Shown: positions 38,865 to 49,091 of the stretch, piece by piece
Layout of the letters: each line of letters begins with the position of its first letter
Position numbering within the stretch: the first letter of the stretch is position 1
From: Mesorhizobium waimense
GTDB lineage: Bacteria; Pseudomonadota; Alphaproteobacteria; Rhizobiales; Rhizobiaceae
Assembly: GCF_003601975.1 (NCBI RefSeq)
Contig: NZ_QZWZ01000004.1
Location: forward strand, 62,001 to 126,000
DNA: 64,000 nucleotides
Reading direction: 5' to 3'
Notes under the pieces: generated by a model
Databases searched by the model: none
The model's input: the letters and a program-made list of their open reading frames with translations, nothing else
What the model was told of the DNA's origin: nothing
Position numbers and translations under genes: made by a program

Positions 38865-40544
38865 TCAAACCAATGGGATTCTGATTTCCACCTTCAGCCC
38901 GTCGGCGTGAAAGTCGCGCTTGATCGTACCGCCCAATTCGCGCGTGACGTTGAGGTCGATCAGCTTGGTGCCGAAGCCGGTCTTGGCTGGTGCTTCCAGT
39001 CTCTTGCCCCCGGTTTCACGCCAATTGAGCGCCAGCGTCCGGTCACGCCCGCGCCCTTCGACCGACCAGTCGACCTTGAGCGCGCCTACCGAATTGCCGG
39101 CCTCGCCATATTTCAGCGCATTCGTCGCCAGTTCATGGAAGGTCAGGCCGAGCGCCTGCGTCGTGGTCTCGTCGAGCAGCACTTCCGGCCCCGACAATAT
39201 CCCCTCTGGAAGCTCCTTGCCGAACACCTGGCCAAGCTCGATGCGCAGCAGGTCGCCGAGATCGGCCTTCTGCCAGCGCGAACGCGTCAGCATGTCCTGC
39301 GAAGCGGCCATCGCCTGCAGCCTGGCCGAGAAGGATGACGAGAACTCCTTCACGTCGGTGGCGTGCGACGCCGTCTGGCGGGCGATCGCCAGCACCCTTG
39401 TGATCGAGTTCTTGATGCGATGCTTCATTTCCTGCAGCATCAGGTCTTTTTCGAGCAGGCTCTTTTCGGTCGTCTCGTGCAGCAGCGAAACCGCGTCATA
39501 GGCCCGCTCCTGAAAGCGAGCCACCAGCGCAATGGCGCCCGCAAGCAGCAGCCCGAACAGGCCGAGCATCACCGGAATGGCGCGCGACGAGGGCTGCGAG
39601 AAGGCGCTTGTCGGCCTGAACAGGACGGTCCATTGCCGCCCTGCCACGACGAGCTTGCGGGTGACCAGCAGCCGGTCGCCGAATATCGAAACCGGCGGCG
39701 TCTCAGACTGGAACAGAAGATTTCCGGCATCCACCTCGCCGTCATAGATCTCGGTGTTGACCGGCAGCAACGGCGCGCGGCTGAGCGCGATCTGGAACAG
39801 GTCGCGGGCGCGGAAGGCCGCATAGAGGAAACCCGCTGTCGAGGAGCGCGTGGCGTTGATGACATCAGGCGCGGTTTCGACATTGAGCCGCACGAAGACC
39901 AGGAAGCCGGTAAAGGTCTGCGCGGCACCTGTCCCCTGGCCGAGTTGGATCAGGCCGCTTGCATGCTGCTGGTCGTCGGCCATCGCCTTTTCGATCGCCG
40001 CCCGCCGGACCGGTTCGGTGAACATGTCGAAGCCGATGCTGGCCTGGTTGGAAGGATCCATCGGTTCGAACAGCACGACCGGCGTGCGCCATGGCTGCGT
40101 CGTCGCCGGATAGACCGCATGCGCGACACCCTGGTCGCGCAGTATGTCGCGCTCGACCGCGGCCTCGTCGCCGGTCTTGGCCAGCTTGAGATAGCCGATG
40201 CCGCGCAGTCCGGCGAAATTGTTGTCGACATCGAGCGCGCTGAAGAAAGCCTTGAACTCGCCGCGCGAAATGTCGCCGTTGCGGGCGTCGAACAGCGCCT
40301 GGGTCGAGCGCAGCAGCGACAGATGCAGATCGATGCGGCTCTCGATGCGGTTGAGCGCGTCATCCGCCGTCGCAGCGAACTTGATGCGCGCTGCCTCCTG
40401 CGTGGCGAAATAGGCAAAGCCCGCCATCGTCAGGCTGATCAGCGCGACGGCGATGAAGGCGACGATCGGGAAAAACTTCTTCAACGGATGGAGTTGTCCA
40501 TGGGCGATTCGGACCCTTTTATGGGCAAGTCCCCGCACCAACAC
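38865..40544 (-). CDS. CHASE-domain membrane sensor kinase, HWE/HisKA_2 family
   Basis: The protein has 559 residues from GTG 40544; TTG 40541 and GTG 40538 are close alternatives, and no convincing ribosome binding site is seen. Membrane helix 1 (about 24-46), a CHASE-type extracellular sensor (about 75-310, with LRGIGYLKLAKTG and SIGFDMFTEPVRRAAIEKA), helix 2 (about 327-345), then the kinase core with His375 in LQEMKHRIKNSITRVLAIARQTA and LGLTFHELATNALKYG. CHASE domains bind small molecules or peptides outside the cell. It is the third HWE kinase of the GSR island and the only membrane-bound one. Confidence 0.9.
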   Translation of the reverse strand: MLVRGLAHKRVRIAHGQLHPLKKFFPIVAFIAVALISLTMAGFAYFATQEAARIKFAATADDALNRIESRIDLHLSLLRSTQALFDARNGDISRGEFKAFFSALDVDNNFAGLRGIGYLKLAKTGDEAAVERDILRDQGVAHAVYPATTQPWRTPVVLFEPMDPSNQASIGFDMFTEPVRRAAIEKAMADDQQHASGLIQLGQGTGAAQTFTGFLVFVRLNVETAPDVINATRSSTAGFLYAAFRARDLFQIALSRAPLLPVNTEIYDGEVDAGNLLFQSETPPVSIFGDRLLVTRKLVVAGRQWTVLFRPTSAFSQPSSRAIPVMLGLFGLLLAGAIALVARFQERAYDAVSLLHETTEKSLLEKDLMLQEMKHRIKNSITRVLAIARQTASHATDVKEFSSSFSARLQAMAASQDMLTRSRWQKADLGDLLRIELGQVFGKELPEGILSGPEVLLDETTTQALGLTFHELATNALKYGEAGNSVGALKVDWSVEGRGRDRTLALNWRETGGKRLEAPAKTGFGTKLIDLNVTRELGGTIKRDFHADGLKVEIRIPLV

Positions 40545-40615
40545 AATGGCGCGGCCAAACCATCATGACGGCTGGCATATCACATGGAAGACAATTAGCC
40601 GGCTTACTTTATGCC

Positions 40616-41413
40616 TCAGGCAGCGATTTTCAGTGCACCTGGCCCGGGAATGGCGCCGGGCGGGCACTTGCCGAGGATGATCATGCCGAGCACTTCATCC
40701 TGGGTGACATCGCCGGTGCGGGCCGTGCCGACGACCTGGCCGTTCTTCATCACGCAGACCCGGTCGGCAAGCTCGAACACATCGTGGATGTCGTGGCTGA
40801 TCAGGAAGATGCCGATGCCGTCGGCCTTCAACTGCCTGACCAGTTCGCCGACCTGGGCTGTTTCCTGAGGCCCAAGTGCGGCCGTCGGCTCGTCCATGAT
40901 CAGGATGCGGGCGTTGAACAGGATGGCGCGCGCGATCGCCACCGACTGCCGCTGGCCGCCCGAGAGCTTGACCACCGGTTCCTTGAAGCGCTGGAAGCGC
41001 GGATTGAGCCGGCCCATCACCTTGCGCGCCTCGGCCTCCATGGCGACATCGTCGAGCGTGCCCCAGCCAGTCTTCAGCTCGCGGCCAAGGAACAGGTTGG
41101 CGGCGGCGTCGACATTGTCGGCCAGCGCCAGCGTCTGGTAGATCGTCTCGATGCCATACTTCTTGGCGTCGCGCGGGTTGGCGATCGAGGCCTCCTCGCC
41201 GTTGACGAAGATCTGGCCCGCATCGCGCTTATAGGCGCCGGACAGGATCTTGATCAGCGTCGACTTGCCGGCGCCATTGTGGCCGAGCAGCGCCACCACC
41301 TCGCCCGGGAAGAGATCGATCGACGCATCGTCGACGGCGCGAATGCCGCCGAAGGCAATCGAGATGTTGCGCATGTCGATCAGCGGTGTGCCCGTGGGAG
41401 TAGTCTTTTCCAT
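40616..41413 (-). CDS. Sugar ABC transporter ATP-binding protein (single-domain)
   Basis: The protein has 265 residues from ATG 41413, preceded by GAGGAGG. One ATPase domain carries Walker [10 protein letters not shown], signature [15 protein letters not shown], Walker [12 protein letters not shown] and ISHDIHDV. E. coli XylG has two fused ATPase domains (about 510 residues); this protein has only one, like FrcA of the rhizobial fructose system, and would function as a homodimer. It is the last gene of the xylF-xylH unit. Confidence 0.92.
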   Translation of the reverse strand: MEKTTPTGTPLIDMRNISIAFGGIRAVDDASIDLFPGEVVALLGHNGAGKSTLIKILSGAYKRDAGQIFVNGEEASIANPRDAKKYGIETIYQTLALADNVDAAANLFLGRELKTGWGTLDDVAMEAEARKVMGRLNPRFQRFKEPVVKLSGGQRQSVAIARAILFNARILIMDEPTAALGPQETAQVGELVRQLKADGIGIFLISHDIHDVFELADRVCVMKNGQVVGTARTGDVTQDEVLGMIILGKCPPGAIPGPGALKIAA

Positions 41414-41426
41414 GGCCGCGTCCTCC

Positions 41427-42746
41427 TCAGACACGCTTGCGATAGACGGTGTCGAGCCACACGGCGACGACCAGCACGGCGCCAACGACGATGCTCTGCA
41501 GCGGCGAATCGATGCCGAGCAGCACCATGCCGGACTGCAACGACTGCATCAGCAGCGCGCCGAGCATGGCGCCCAGCACCGTTCCTGAGCCGCCGGCGAG
41601 CGACGTGCCGCCGATGACGGCGGCGGCGATGACGAGAAGCTCGTCCAGCGTGCCCAGCGCATTGGTCGAGGCGTTGAGGCGCGCCGACGAGATTGCCGCG
41701 CTGATTGCCGCCAGCACGCCCATGATCATGAACACCTTCATCGTCACCCAGCGCGTGTTGATGCCGGCGAGTTCCGCCGCTTCCGGATTGCCGCCAATGG
41801 CGAACACATAGCGGCCGAACCGGGTCCGCCTGGTGATGAAGGTCATGACGATGCCGACCGCGACCGCCATCAGCACCGGGATGGCGATGCCATGGGCGAT
41901 GAACAGGCCACCTTCGGGAATGGTGATGCCGTTCTGCTGCGCATACTGGCGCACGATGCCGACCGGCCACGGATAGGAATTGGCGATCCACACCGCGCCG
42001 AGGATGGCGGCGCAGGCGACCACGCCAAGGAATGTCTCCGCCCACACCGGGCGCAGCGGGAAGCTGAAGCGTTTGCGCTGTGAGCGGCCGTTGAGCAGTG
42101 CGAAGGCGACTGCCGCGCAAGCCACGACACCGACGATCCAGCTGGCGCTAGCGCCGATGGCGCCGCGTGGCCCGCCACCCATCAGCTGAAAGGTGGCATC
42201 GAGCGGCGCGACGGTGCGGCCGCTGGTGATCAGCCACGCCATGCCACGCCAGACCAGCAGGCCGCCCAGCGTCACGATGAAGGCAGGCACCTCCATATAG
42301 GCGATGACGAAGCCCTGGAACGCGCCGATCAAAAGACCGAGCGCCACGCCGGCGGCGAGTGCGATGATCCAAAGCCAGGGATTGCCGAGCTGGAAGCCGA
42401 TGACCCGAATGAGGAATTCGGCCTGCGCCACGCCCATGATCATGCCGATCACGCCTTCGACGGAGCCGACCGAAAGGTCGATGTTGCGCATGACGATGAC
42501 CAGCACCATGCCGGTCGCCATGATCGCCACCGACGAGGTCTGCACCGACAGGTTCCAAAGATTGCGCGGTGTCAGGAAAAGTCCACCCGACAGGAGGTGG
42601 ATGCCGATCCAGATGACCAGCAGCGCGCCGACCATGCCGAGCATGCGCGTGTCGAGTTCGGTTGCCTTGAGAAAGCGTCCGACGGCGCTGAGCTCGGCAG
42701 CCCGCGCCCGATCCGCGACCGGCGTGTTGGAAGTCGTATCGGTCAT
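41427..42746 (-). CDS. xylH: Xylose-type sugar ABC transporter permease
   Basis: The protein has 439 residues from ATG 42746, with GGGAGGA upstream. About ten membrane helices are visible, with the BPD_transp_2 family markers [45 protein letters not shown] and [16 protein letters not shown]. It is somewhat longer than E. coli XylH because of an N-terminal tail and an extra central segment. It forms the membrane channel for the sugar delivered by XylF. The gene follows xylF after a hairpin. Confidence 0.92.
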   Translation of the reverse strand: MTDTTSNTPVADRARAAELSAVGRFLKATELDTRMLGMVGALLVIWIGIHLLSGGLFLTPRNLWNLSVQTSSVAIMATGMVLVIVMRNIDLSVGSVEGVIGMIMGVAQAEFLIRVIGFQLGNPWLWIIALAAGVALGLLIGAFQGFVIAYMEVPAFIVTLGGLLVWRGMAWLITSGRTVAPLDATFQLMGGGPRGAIGASASWIVGVVACAAVAFALLNGRSQRKRFSFPLRPVWAETFLGVVACAAILGAVWIANSYPWPVGIVRQYAQQNGITIPEGGLFIAHGIAIPVLMAVAVGIVMTFITRRTRFGRYVFAIGGNPEAAELAGINTRWVTMKVFMIMGVLAAISAAISSARLNASTNALGTLDELLVIAAAVIGGTSLAGGSGTVLGAMLGALLMQSLQSGMVLLGIDSPLQSIVVGAVLVVAVWLDTVYRKRV

Positions 42747-42842
42747 GATGTCCTCCCACCGGTCTGCCGTCTGGCGCGGTTGCCGGAACACGATGCTATT
42801 TGCTTTCCCGGCTCAATTGAAGCGGAAAGCCCCTTTGAGAAA

Positions 42843-42866
42843 CGCCGCGGCTTTAGGGCCGCGGCG
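42843..42866 (-). terminator. Hairpin between xylF and xylH (attenuator or 3' stabiliser)
   Basis: A 9-bp perfect GC stem (42843-42851 with 42858-42866) and a 6-base loop, followed on the minus strand by TTTCTC. Such hairpins after binding-protein genes typically let the binding protein be made in excess over the permease. Confidence 0.6.
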
Positions 42867-42894
42867 CCGAACTCGCTACCGGTATCAGCCGGTT

Positions 42895-43935
42895 TTAGTT
42901 GCAGGCCGCGACGCTGCCCGCGGCGACGCCCGCGCAGACTTCGTCCTTCTTGATCCAGCCGGCATCGATGACGACGTTGAGGTTGTCCTTGGTGATCGCC
43001 ACCGGGGTCAGGAACAGCGACTTGACGGTGTTGCCGCCGGGCGTCGTGAAGTCCTTGACGCCGGCAATGTCGGTCATCTGCTTTCCATCGGCCAGCTGCG
43101 AGGCGATCTCGGCGGCGTTCTTGCCGAGTTCGCGCGCGTCCTTCCACACCGACACGGTCTGCGTGCCGAGCGCGATGCGGTTCAGCGCGGCGTGGTCGCC
43201 GTCCTGGCCCGAGACCGGAACGGTTCCGGCTAGCCCCTGCGCCGTCAGCGCGGCAACGACGCCGCCGGCGGTGCCATCATTGGCCGCCACCACCGCGTCG
43301 ACCTTGTTGTCGTTGGCGGTCAGGAACTGTTCCATGTTCTTCTGCGCATTGGCCGGCAGCCAACCGTCCGTATAGGCCTCGCCGACATTCTTGATCTTGC
43401 CGCCGTCGATGGCTTCCTTCAGCACTTCCATGGAACCGGCGAACAGGAAATCGGCGTTCGGATCGGCGCCCGAACCCTTGATGAAGACATAGTTGCCTTC
43501 GGGCTTCGCCTTGAACACTTCGCGGGCCTGCATGCGGCCGACTTCCTTGTTGTCGAAGGTCAGGTAGAACACGTCCTTGTTCTCGATCAGCCGGTCGTAG
43601 CCGACGACCGGAATGCCTTCGTCAAGCGCCTTCTGCACCGCCGGCCCGATGGCCGAAGCGTCCTGCGCCAGCACGATGAGCGCATTCGCACCTTGCGAGA
43701 TCAGGCTTTCGACATCGGTCAGCTGCTTGCCGGGATTGGACTGCGCGTCGGCGGAAATGTACTTGTCGCCGGCTGCCTCGATCGCCGCCTTCATCGCCGC
43801 CTCGTCGGTCTTCCAGCGCTCTTCCTGGAAGTTCGACCACGACACGCCAATGACCTTGTCCTTCGCCTGCGCGACCGACGCCAGTGTCAGCGACATGGCG
43901 ACACCCGCCAGCATGGCGACTGCAAATTTCTTCAT
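42895..43935 (-). CDS. xylF: D-xylose-binding periplasmic protein
   Basis: The protein has 346 residues from ATG 43935, with GGGAGGATATC upstream. A signal peptide (about 1-24, ending SVAQA) precedes a type I sugar-binding fold. The order [89 protein letters not shown] and [25 protein letters not shown] matches XylF closely. It delivers xylose or a related pentose to the XylH-type permease. The divergent ROK regulator and two palindromic operators upstream suggest repression in the absence of sugar. xylA and xylB are not in the window. Confidence 0.93.
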   Translation of the reverse strand: MKKFAVAMLAGVAMSLTLASVAQAKDKVIGVSWSNFQEERWKTDEAAMKAAIEAAGDKYISADAQSNPGKQLTDVESLISQGANALIVLAQDASAIGPAVQKALDEGIPVVGYDRLIENKDVFYLTFDNKEVGRMQAREVFKAKPEGNYVFIKGSGADPNADFLFAGSMEVLKEAIDGGKIKNVGEAYTDGWLPANAQKNMEQFLTANDNKVDAVVAANDGTAGGVVAALTAQGLAGTVPVSGQDGDHAALNRIALGTQTVSVWKDARELGKNAAEIASQLADGKQMTDIAGVKDFTTPGGNTVKSLFLTPVAITKDNLNVVIDAGWIKKDEVCAGVAAGSVAACN

Positions 43936-43999
43936 GATATCCTCCCTGCGCCGCGCACGGCGCGACAAACTGACCCGATGGGCCGGCACAAGGCTCTCT

Positions 44000-44020
44000 T
44001 TTTTTCGAGCCTCGAAAAAA
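44000..44020. promoter_or_regulatory. ROK-type operator 1 (near xylF)
   Basis: A 21-bp perfect palindrome, TTTTTTCGAG-C-CTCGAAAAAA. It ends 65 bp upstream of the xylF start. ROK repressors of the XylR/NagC type bind AT-flanked palindromes of this kind. Confidence 0.8.
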
Positions 44021-44083
44021 TACTGATCCAACGCCGAAGCGCTGTCAACATCGATTCTGATGGTTTTTGATGGGTCGGCGAAT

Positions 44084-44104
44084 TTTTTTCGAGTCTCGGA
44101 ATAA
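44084..44104. promoter_or_regulatory. ROK-type operator 2 (near the ROK gene)
   Basis: TTTTTTCGAG-T-CTCGGAATAA, the same palindrome with a less perfect right arm. Its centre is 84 bp from that of operator 1, close to eight helical turns. Confidence 0.72.
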
Positions 44105-44207
44105 ATAAATGACAGGACTTCCCGATTCTGCCACTATTCAGTGAGCGCGTCGACGGCCTTCGACGTTCACGAAAGGCTGCGGCGGCGGCAGGGAGGAGAC
44201 GCAGGTC

Positions 44208-45443
44208 ATGTCGGTTGGTATCCGCCACGACGATCTTCGCCGGCGCAACCGGGCGATGGTGATTTCGGCCGTGCGCCGGGCCGGCCAGCCCTCACGAACC
44301 GAGATCGCCGCGACCACCGGCCTCAGCCATTCGACCATTTCGGCGATCTCCTCCGACCTGATCCAGGAAGGCATCCTCACCGAGAGCAAGCCGAGCGAGA
44401 CGGCTTCCCTGAAGCGTGGCCGGCCACAGGTCGGCCTCGGCCTCAATCCGGAAGCCACGGCGGTGATGACCGTGGTGCTGTCGCTGAACTTCCTCTCCGT
44501 CGCCGTCATCGATTATGCCGGACAGGTCATCGCCGAGGAACAGCGCCGCCTCGACACGCTGACCATGCCGCGCGACGAACTGATCGGCGAATGCACGGCA
44601 ATAGTCCGGCGCCGGTTCGAGGATCCCGACCTCGATGTGCGCAGCGTCGCCCGCATCGCGATGGGCATCCAGGGCATCACCGACACCCATGCCCGCGCCA
44701 TGCTGTGGTCGCCAATCACGTCGCAGACCGACATCCCCTTTGCCGACATTCTGGAAGGCGAATTCGGCATTCCCGCCACCATGGAAAACGACTGCAACAT
44801 GATGGCGGTGGCGCTGCAATGGCGCGATCCCGAGCGATACCGCGACGATTTCATCGCCATCCTGCTGTCGCACGGCATCGGCATGGGGCTGGTGCTGAAG
44901 GGCGAGCTGTTCACCGGCACGCATTCCTCCGGCGGTGAGTTCGGCCACATGATCCACCGGCCGGGCGGCGCGCTCTGCCGCTGCGGACGGCGCGGCTGCG
45001 TCGAGGCCTATGCCGGCAACTATGCCATCTGGCGCAACGCCAGGATGATGAGCGAGGATGCCGAACCAGCCGATGTCGGCGACGCCGACATGCGCGCGCT
45101 CGCCGCCCGCGCCCGCGAGAGCGACGGCCCGGAGCGCGAAGCCTATCGCAAGGCCGGCGAGGCGCTCGGCTTCGGCCTTGGCAGCCTGTTCGCATTGATC
45201 GACCCGGCGCCGGTCGCCATGGTCGGCGTCAGCGCCGCCGCCTTCGATCTGATCGAACCGGCGCTGCGCGAGGCGATTGCCCAGACCGCCGGCGGCCAGC
45301 ACTCGAAATCAATCTCCTTCGACACCGAGCCGAACGAGCTGCCGCTGATCCGCGAGGGCTGCGCCATGCGCGCGCTTGGCTTCGTCGACCAGGAGATTTT
45401 CGCGCCGGGCGTTCAGGTGAAGCCCGGCAAGCACGTGGCGTGA
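44208..45443 (+). CDS. ROK-family transcriptional repressor, XylR-type
   Basis: The protein has 411 residues. An N-terminal winged helix-turn-helix (about 12-75, PSRTEIAATTGLSHSTISAISSDLIQEGIL) is followed by a ROK sugar-kinase-like domain. The zinc site has GHMIHRPGGALCRCGRRGCVEAYAG. Kinase activity is not expected in regulators of this type, and the domain binds the inducing sugar. It is divergent from xylF, with two matching operators between, so autoregulation and repression of the transporter are likely. The inducer is probably xylose or a related sugar. Confidence 0.92.
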   Translation: MSVGIRHDDLRRRNRAMVISAVRRAGQPSRTEIAATTGLSHSTISAISSDLIQEGILTESKPSETASLKRGRPQVGLGLNPEATAVMTVVLSLNFLSVAVIDYAGQVIAEEQRRLDTLTMPRDELIGECTAIVRRRFEDPDLDVRSVARIAMGIQGITDTHARAMLWSPITSQTDIPFADILEGEFGIPATMENDCNMMAVALQWRDPERYRDDFIAILLSHGIGMGLVLKGELFTGTHSSGGEFGHMIHRPGGALCRCGRRGCVEAYAGNYAIWRNARMMSEDAEPADVGDADMRALAARARESDGPEREAYRKAGEALGFGLGSLFALIDPAPVAMVGVSAAAFDLIEPALREAIAQTAGGQHSKSISFDTEPNELPLIREGCAMRALGFVDQEIFAPGVQVKPGKHVA

Positions 45444-45479
45444 CAGCGGCACTCGCGCAACGGCAACAGGCGCTGATCG

Positions 45480-46169
45480 TCAGTCTTCGCGGATCGCGTA
45501 GCCGGCGCCGCGGATGGTGCGGATGACGTCGGGCATGCGGCCATTGTTGACCGCCTTGCGCAGCCGGCCGACATGCACGTCGACCGTGCGCTCGTCGATA
45601 TAGATCGTCTCGCCCCAGACATTGTCGAGCAGCTGGCTGCGTGAGAACACCCGGCCCGGATGCCGCATCATGAATTCGAGCAGCCGGAACTCGGTCGGCC
45701 CGAGCCTGATCTCGCTCTTCTTGCGGTAGACCCGGTGCGACTCGCGATCGAGCACGATGTCGCCGACCTTGAGCATGCTGGACAGCACTTCCGGCTTGGC
45801 GCGGCGCAGCAGCGCCTTGACCCTGGCCATGAACTCCGGCGTCGAGAACGGCTTGACCAGATAGTCGTCGGCGCCGGTGGAGAGGCCGCGCACGCGGTCG
45901 CTCTCCTCGCCGCGCGCCGTCAGCATGATGATCGGCAGCCGCTCGGTCTCGGGCCGCATCCTCAGGCGCCGGCAAAGCTCGATGCCGGAAACCGCCGGCA
46001 CCATCCAATCGAGCACCAGAAGATCGGGAACGTTCTCCTGCAGGCGGATCTCGGCCTCGTCGCCGCGCGTCACCACCTCGACCTGGTAGCCTTCGGATTC
46101 CAGATTGTAGCGGAGCAGCACCCCCAGCGGCTCCTCGTCCTCCACCACCATGATGCGTGGCGCGATCAT
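45480..46169 (-). CDS. phoB: Phosphate regulon response regulator PhoB
   Basis: The protein has 229 residues. The receiver has MVVEDEEPLG, the phosphoacceptor in LLVLDWMVP and Lys in DDYLVKPFS. The winged helix contains RTVDVHVGRLRKAVNNG and ends IRTIRGAGYAIRED, as in PhoB. It activates Pho-box promoters when phosphate is scarce. It is the last gene of the pstSCAB-phoU-phoB unit, 16 bp after phoU. The usual sensor kinase gene phoR is not in the window. Confidence 0.95.
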   Translation of the reverse strand: MIAPRIMVVEDEEPLGVLLRYNLESEGYQVEVVTRGDEAEIRLQENVPDLLVLDWMVPAVSGIELCRRLRMRPETERLPIIMLTARGEESDRVRGLSTGADDYLVKPFSTPEFMARVKALLRRAKPEVLSSMLKVGDIVLDRESHRVYRKKSEIRLGPTEFRLLEFMMRHPGRVFSRSQLLDNVWGETIYIDERTVDVHVGRLRKAVNNGRMPDVIRTIRGAGYAIRED

Positions 46170-46185
46170 CAGTCGGCTACCCCTG

Positions 46186-46896
46186 TCATGCCGCCGGCGC
46201 AGACATCGCCGTCTCGTCCTGTTTGGGACGATTGGCGGGCAATTGCGAGCCTGTCAGCACATAGTAGGCGTTCTCGGCAATGTTGGTGACATGATCGCCG
46301 ATGCGCTCCAGGTTCTTGGCGCAGAACAGCAGATGCGTGCAAGCCGTGATGTTGCGCGGATCTTCCATCATGTAGGTCAGCAGCTCACGGAACACCGAGG
46401 TGTATTTGACGTCGATGCGCTCGTCGTCGTTCCGAAGCTTGGCAAGGGCCGCAGCGTCGGCGGCGGCGTATTCCTCGATCACCCCTTGCACCTGGACCAG
46501 CACCAGCTGCGCCATCACATCGATGGAGTGCGAGAGGTCGCGTGGCGTGACGCTGAGGCCGACGGTGCCGACGCGCTTGGCGATGTTCTTGGCGAGATCG
46601 CCAATGCGCTCGAGATCTCCGGCCATGCGGATCGAGCCAACCACCGCGCGCAGATCATTGGCCATCGGCTGGCGCTTGGCGATCAGCGTGATGGCGCGGT
46701 CGTCCAGCTCGCGCTGGCGCGCATCCATGATGGCGTCGTCGGAAACGACGCGCTGGGCCAGCGCATTGTCGGAATTCAGAAGGGCCTTGGTCGCACCGCC
46801 GACCATCGAGCCGGCCAGTTCGCCCATGTCGGAGATCAGCTTGCTGATCGCCCCGAGATCCTCATCGAAAGAGGCGACGGTATGATGTTCACCCAT
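46186..46896 (-). CDS. phoU: Phosphate transport system regulator PhoU
   Basis: The protein has 236 residues from ATG 46896, preceded by GAGGACAGG. Two PhoU three-helix repeats (about 15-110 and 115-215) contain the metal-binding acidic motifs, e.g. DLERIGDLAKNIAKR and LERIGDHVTNIAENAYY. PhoU couples the state of the Pst transporter to PhoR/PhoB signalling and keeps the regulon silent when phosphate is ample. The upstream continuation of the frame to 47223 is a shadow of pstB. Confidence 0.95.
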   Translation of the reverse strand: MGEHHTVASFDEDLGAISKLISDMGELAGSMVGGATKALLNSDNALAQRVVSDDAIMDARQRELDDRAITLIAKRQPMANDLRAVVGSIRMAGDLERIGDLAKNIAKRVGTVGLSVTPRDLSHSIDVMAQLVLVQVQGVIEEYAAADAAALAKLRNDDERIDVKYTSVFRELLTYMMEDPRNITACTHLLFCAKNLERIGDHVTNIAENAYYVLTGSQLPANRPKQDETAMSAPAA

Positions 46897-46934
46897 GATC
46901 CTGTCCTCGTGCCTGAAAGTTGCCGCCGGACCAC

Positions 46935-47759
46935 TCAGCCGAACCGGCCGGTGATATAGTCCTGCGTGCGCTTGTCGTCGGGGTTGGTGAACATCTTGTC
47001 GGTAGCGCCCTCCTCGACCAGATAGCCAAGGTGGAACATGGCCGTGCGCTGCGACACGCGCGCCGCCTGCTGCATCGAGTGCGTGACGATGACGATCGTG
47101 TAGTTTTGGCGCAGCTCGTCGATCAGCTCCTCGACACGGGCGGTGGCGATCGGATCGAGCGCCGAGCAGGGCTCGTCCATCAGGATCACTTCCGGCGACA
47201 CGGCAATGGCGCGCGCGATGCACAGGCGCTGCTGCTGGCCGCCGGAGAGGCCGGTGCCGGGCTCTTGCAGGCGGTCCTTCACCTCGTTCCAGATCGCCGC
47301 CTTCTTCAGGCTCGATTCGACGATCTGGTCCATGTCGGTCTTGCGTTTGGCCAGCCCGTGGATGCGCGGGCCATAGGCGACGTTCTCATAGATCGACTTC
47401 GGGAACGGATTGGGCTTCTGGAACACCATGCCGACGCGGGCTCTGAGTTCGACGACATCGATGTTCTTGTCGTAGATGTCCTCTTCGTCGAGTGTGATCT
47501 TGCCGGTCACCCGCGCCGAGTCGATGGTGTCGTTCATGCGGTTGAGGCAGCGCAGGAAGGTCGACTTGCCGCAGCCCGAAGGGCCGATCAGCGCCGTCAC
47601 CTGGTTGAGGCGGACGTCGAGATTGACGTCGAACAGCGCCTGCTTGTCGCCATAGAACACGCCGACCTTGTCGCCGCGCATCTTGATCACTTCGTTCGAC
47701 TTGGCGTTCATCTTGTCGCCCACTGCGTTTTCAAGGGACTGTTCTGTCATGATGTTCAT
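46935..47759 (-). CDS. pstB: Phosphate ABC transporter ATP-binding protein PstB
   Basis: The protein has 274 residues. Walker [11 protein letters not shown]-loop [24 protein letters not shown], signature [16 protein letters not shown], Walker [14 protein letters not shown] and the H-loop VTHSMQQA are classic PstB features. It powers phosphate import through PstA and PstC. It lies 15 bp after pstA and 38 bp before phoU in the same direction. Confidence 0.96.
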   Translation of the reverse strand: MNIMTEQSLENAVGDKMNAKSNEVIKMRGDKVGVFYGDKQALFDVNLDVRLNQVTALIGPSGCGKSTFLRCLNRMNDTIDSARVTGKITLDEEDIYDKNIDVVELRARVGMVFQKPNPFPKSIYENVAYGPRIHGLAKRKTDMDQIVESSLKKAAIWNEVKDRLQEPGTGLSGGQQQRLCIARAIAVSPEVILMDEPCSALDPIATARVEELIDELRQNYTIVIVTHSMQQAARVSQRTAMFHLGYLVEEGATDKMFTNPDDKRTQDYITGRFG

Positions 47760-47774
47760 ACCAGATGCCTTCTT

Positions 47775-49091
47775 TTACCAGCGCCGTTCGAAGCGGCGCC
47801 GCAGCACGATCGCTGTGATGTTCATGGCCATGAGGAAGACGAGCAGGATGATGATGGCGCCCGACATACGCTCGACGAAGGCGCGTTCGGCCTCGTTCGC
47901 CCACATGTAGATCTGCACCGGCAGCGCGGTGGCCGGATCGAAAGGCGTCGTCGGATAATCGGCGACAAAGGCCACCATGCCGATCAGCAGCAGCGGCGCG
48001 GTTTCACCGAGCGCACGCGCCAGACCGATGATGGTGCCGGTAAGGATGCCGGGGGCGGCAAGCGGCAGGATGTGGTGGAACACCATCTGCATCTTGGACG
48101 CGCCAAGGCCGAGCGCTGCCGAGCGGATCGACGGCGGCACGGCGGCAAGGGCAGCGCGCGTGGCGATGATGATCGTCGGCAGCGTCATCAGCGTCAGCAC
48201 CAGGCCGCCGACGAAAGCGGCCGAGCGCGGCATGCCGAGGAAGTTGATGAACACGGCAAGCCCGAGCAGGCCGAAGACGATCGACGGCACCGCCGCCAGA
48301 TTGTTGATGTTGACTTCGATCAGGTCGGTGAGGCGGTTCTTCTTGGCGAATTCTTCAAGATAGATCGAGGCGGCGACGCCGATCGGCAGCGCCAAAAGCA
48401 GCACGATCACCATCATGTAGAACGAGCCGATGATCGCCACGCCCATGCCCGACGTTTCCGGTCGGCTGGAGGCGCCATAGCTGAACAGGCCGGTGTTGAA
48501 ATGCTCGGCCATCACGCCGTCGGCCTTGAGCTTGTTCATCCACGTGATCTGCTGGTCCGAGACCTTGCGGCGCGCCTCCTCGACACTGAGGTCGATCTGG
48601 CCCTTGAAGGCGGAGTCGAGATTGGCGGCGGCGAGGATGTTGACGTCGCGCGTTGTGCCGATGACCGACGGGTCGGCGGCGACGATGTCGCGCAGCTGGA
48701 CGCGGGCGCCTTCCGACAGGAAGCCCTTGAGCTTCATGACCATCGGCTTGTTGCTGGGATCGATGCCGAGCTTGGCGATCAGCGCGCGTTCGGCGAGCTT
48801 GGGGTAATTTGCCTTGATCAGCACGCTCGGATCGGTGGCGCGCTTGTTGGACGGATCGATCAGCTTCTCATCGAAGTTGATCGGCAGCGTCACAGTCGTC
48901 TGCCAGAAGGCGGTGTAGCCCTTCGACACGATGGTGATCAGCATGATGGCGAGGAACGCCAGGCCGACCGAGATCGCCAGCGCGCCATAGATGCGGAAGC
49001 GGCGTTCGGCGGCGTAGCGGGCCTTGAGGCCGATGTCGCGGCGCGGATGAGCCGCCGCCCGGACCATCGAATCCATGGGGATGTCGGTCAT
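47775..49091 (-). CDS. pstA: Phosphate ABC transporter permease PstA (long form)
   Basis: The protein has 438 residues, against about 296 in E. coli. After helix 1 (about 35-57) an inserted periplasmic-type region of about 140 residues precedes the permease core (about 215-430), whose EAA-like loop is AALGLGASKMQMVFHHILPLAAPGILTG. The long form is usual in rhizobia. Its start overlaps the pstC stop by 4 bp (49088-49091), so translation is coupled. Confidence 0.94.
   Translation of the reverse strand: MTDIPMDSMVRAAAHPRRDIGLKARYAAERRFRIYGALAISVGLAFLAIMLITIVSKGYTAFWQTTVTLPINFDEKLIDPSNKRATDPSVLIKANYPKLAERALIAKLGIDPSNKPMVMKLKGFLSEGARVQLRDIVAADPSVIGTTRDVNILAAANLDSAFKGQIDLSVEEARRKVSDQQITWMNKLKADGVMAEHFNTGLFSYGASSRPETSGMGVAIIGSFYMMVIVLLLALPIGVAASIYLEEFAKKNRLTDLIEVNINNLAAVPSIVFGLLGLAVFINFLGMPRSAAFVGGLVLTLMTLPTIIIATRAALAAVPPSIRSAALGLGASKMQMVFHHILPLAAPGILTGTIIGLARALGETAPLLLIGMVAFVADYPTTPFDPATALPVQIYMWANEAERAFVERMSGAIIILLVFLMAMNITAIVLRRRFERRW

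Noticed and set aside
46186-47223. PhoU with a long N-terminal extension
   Set aside because: The extension is the shadow of pstB; ATG 46896 has a ribosome binding site and gives the normal PhoU length.
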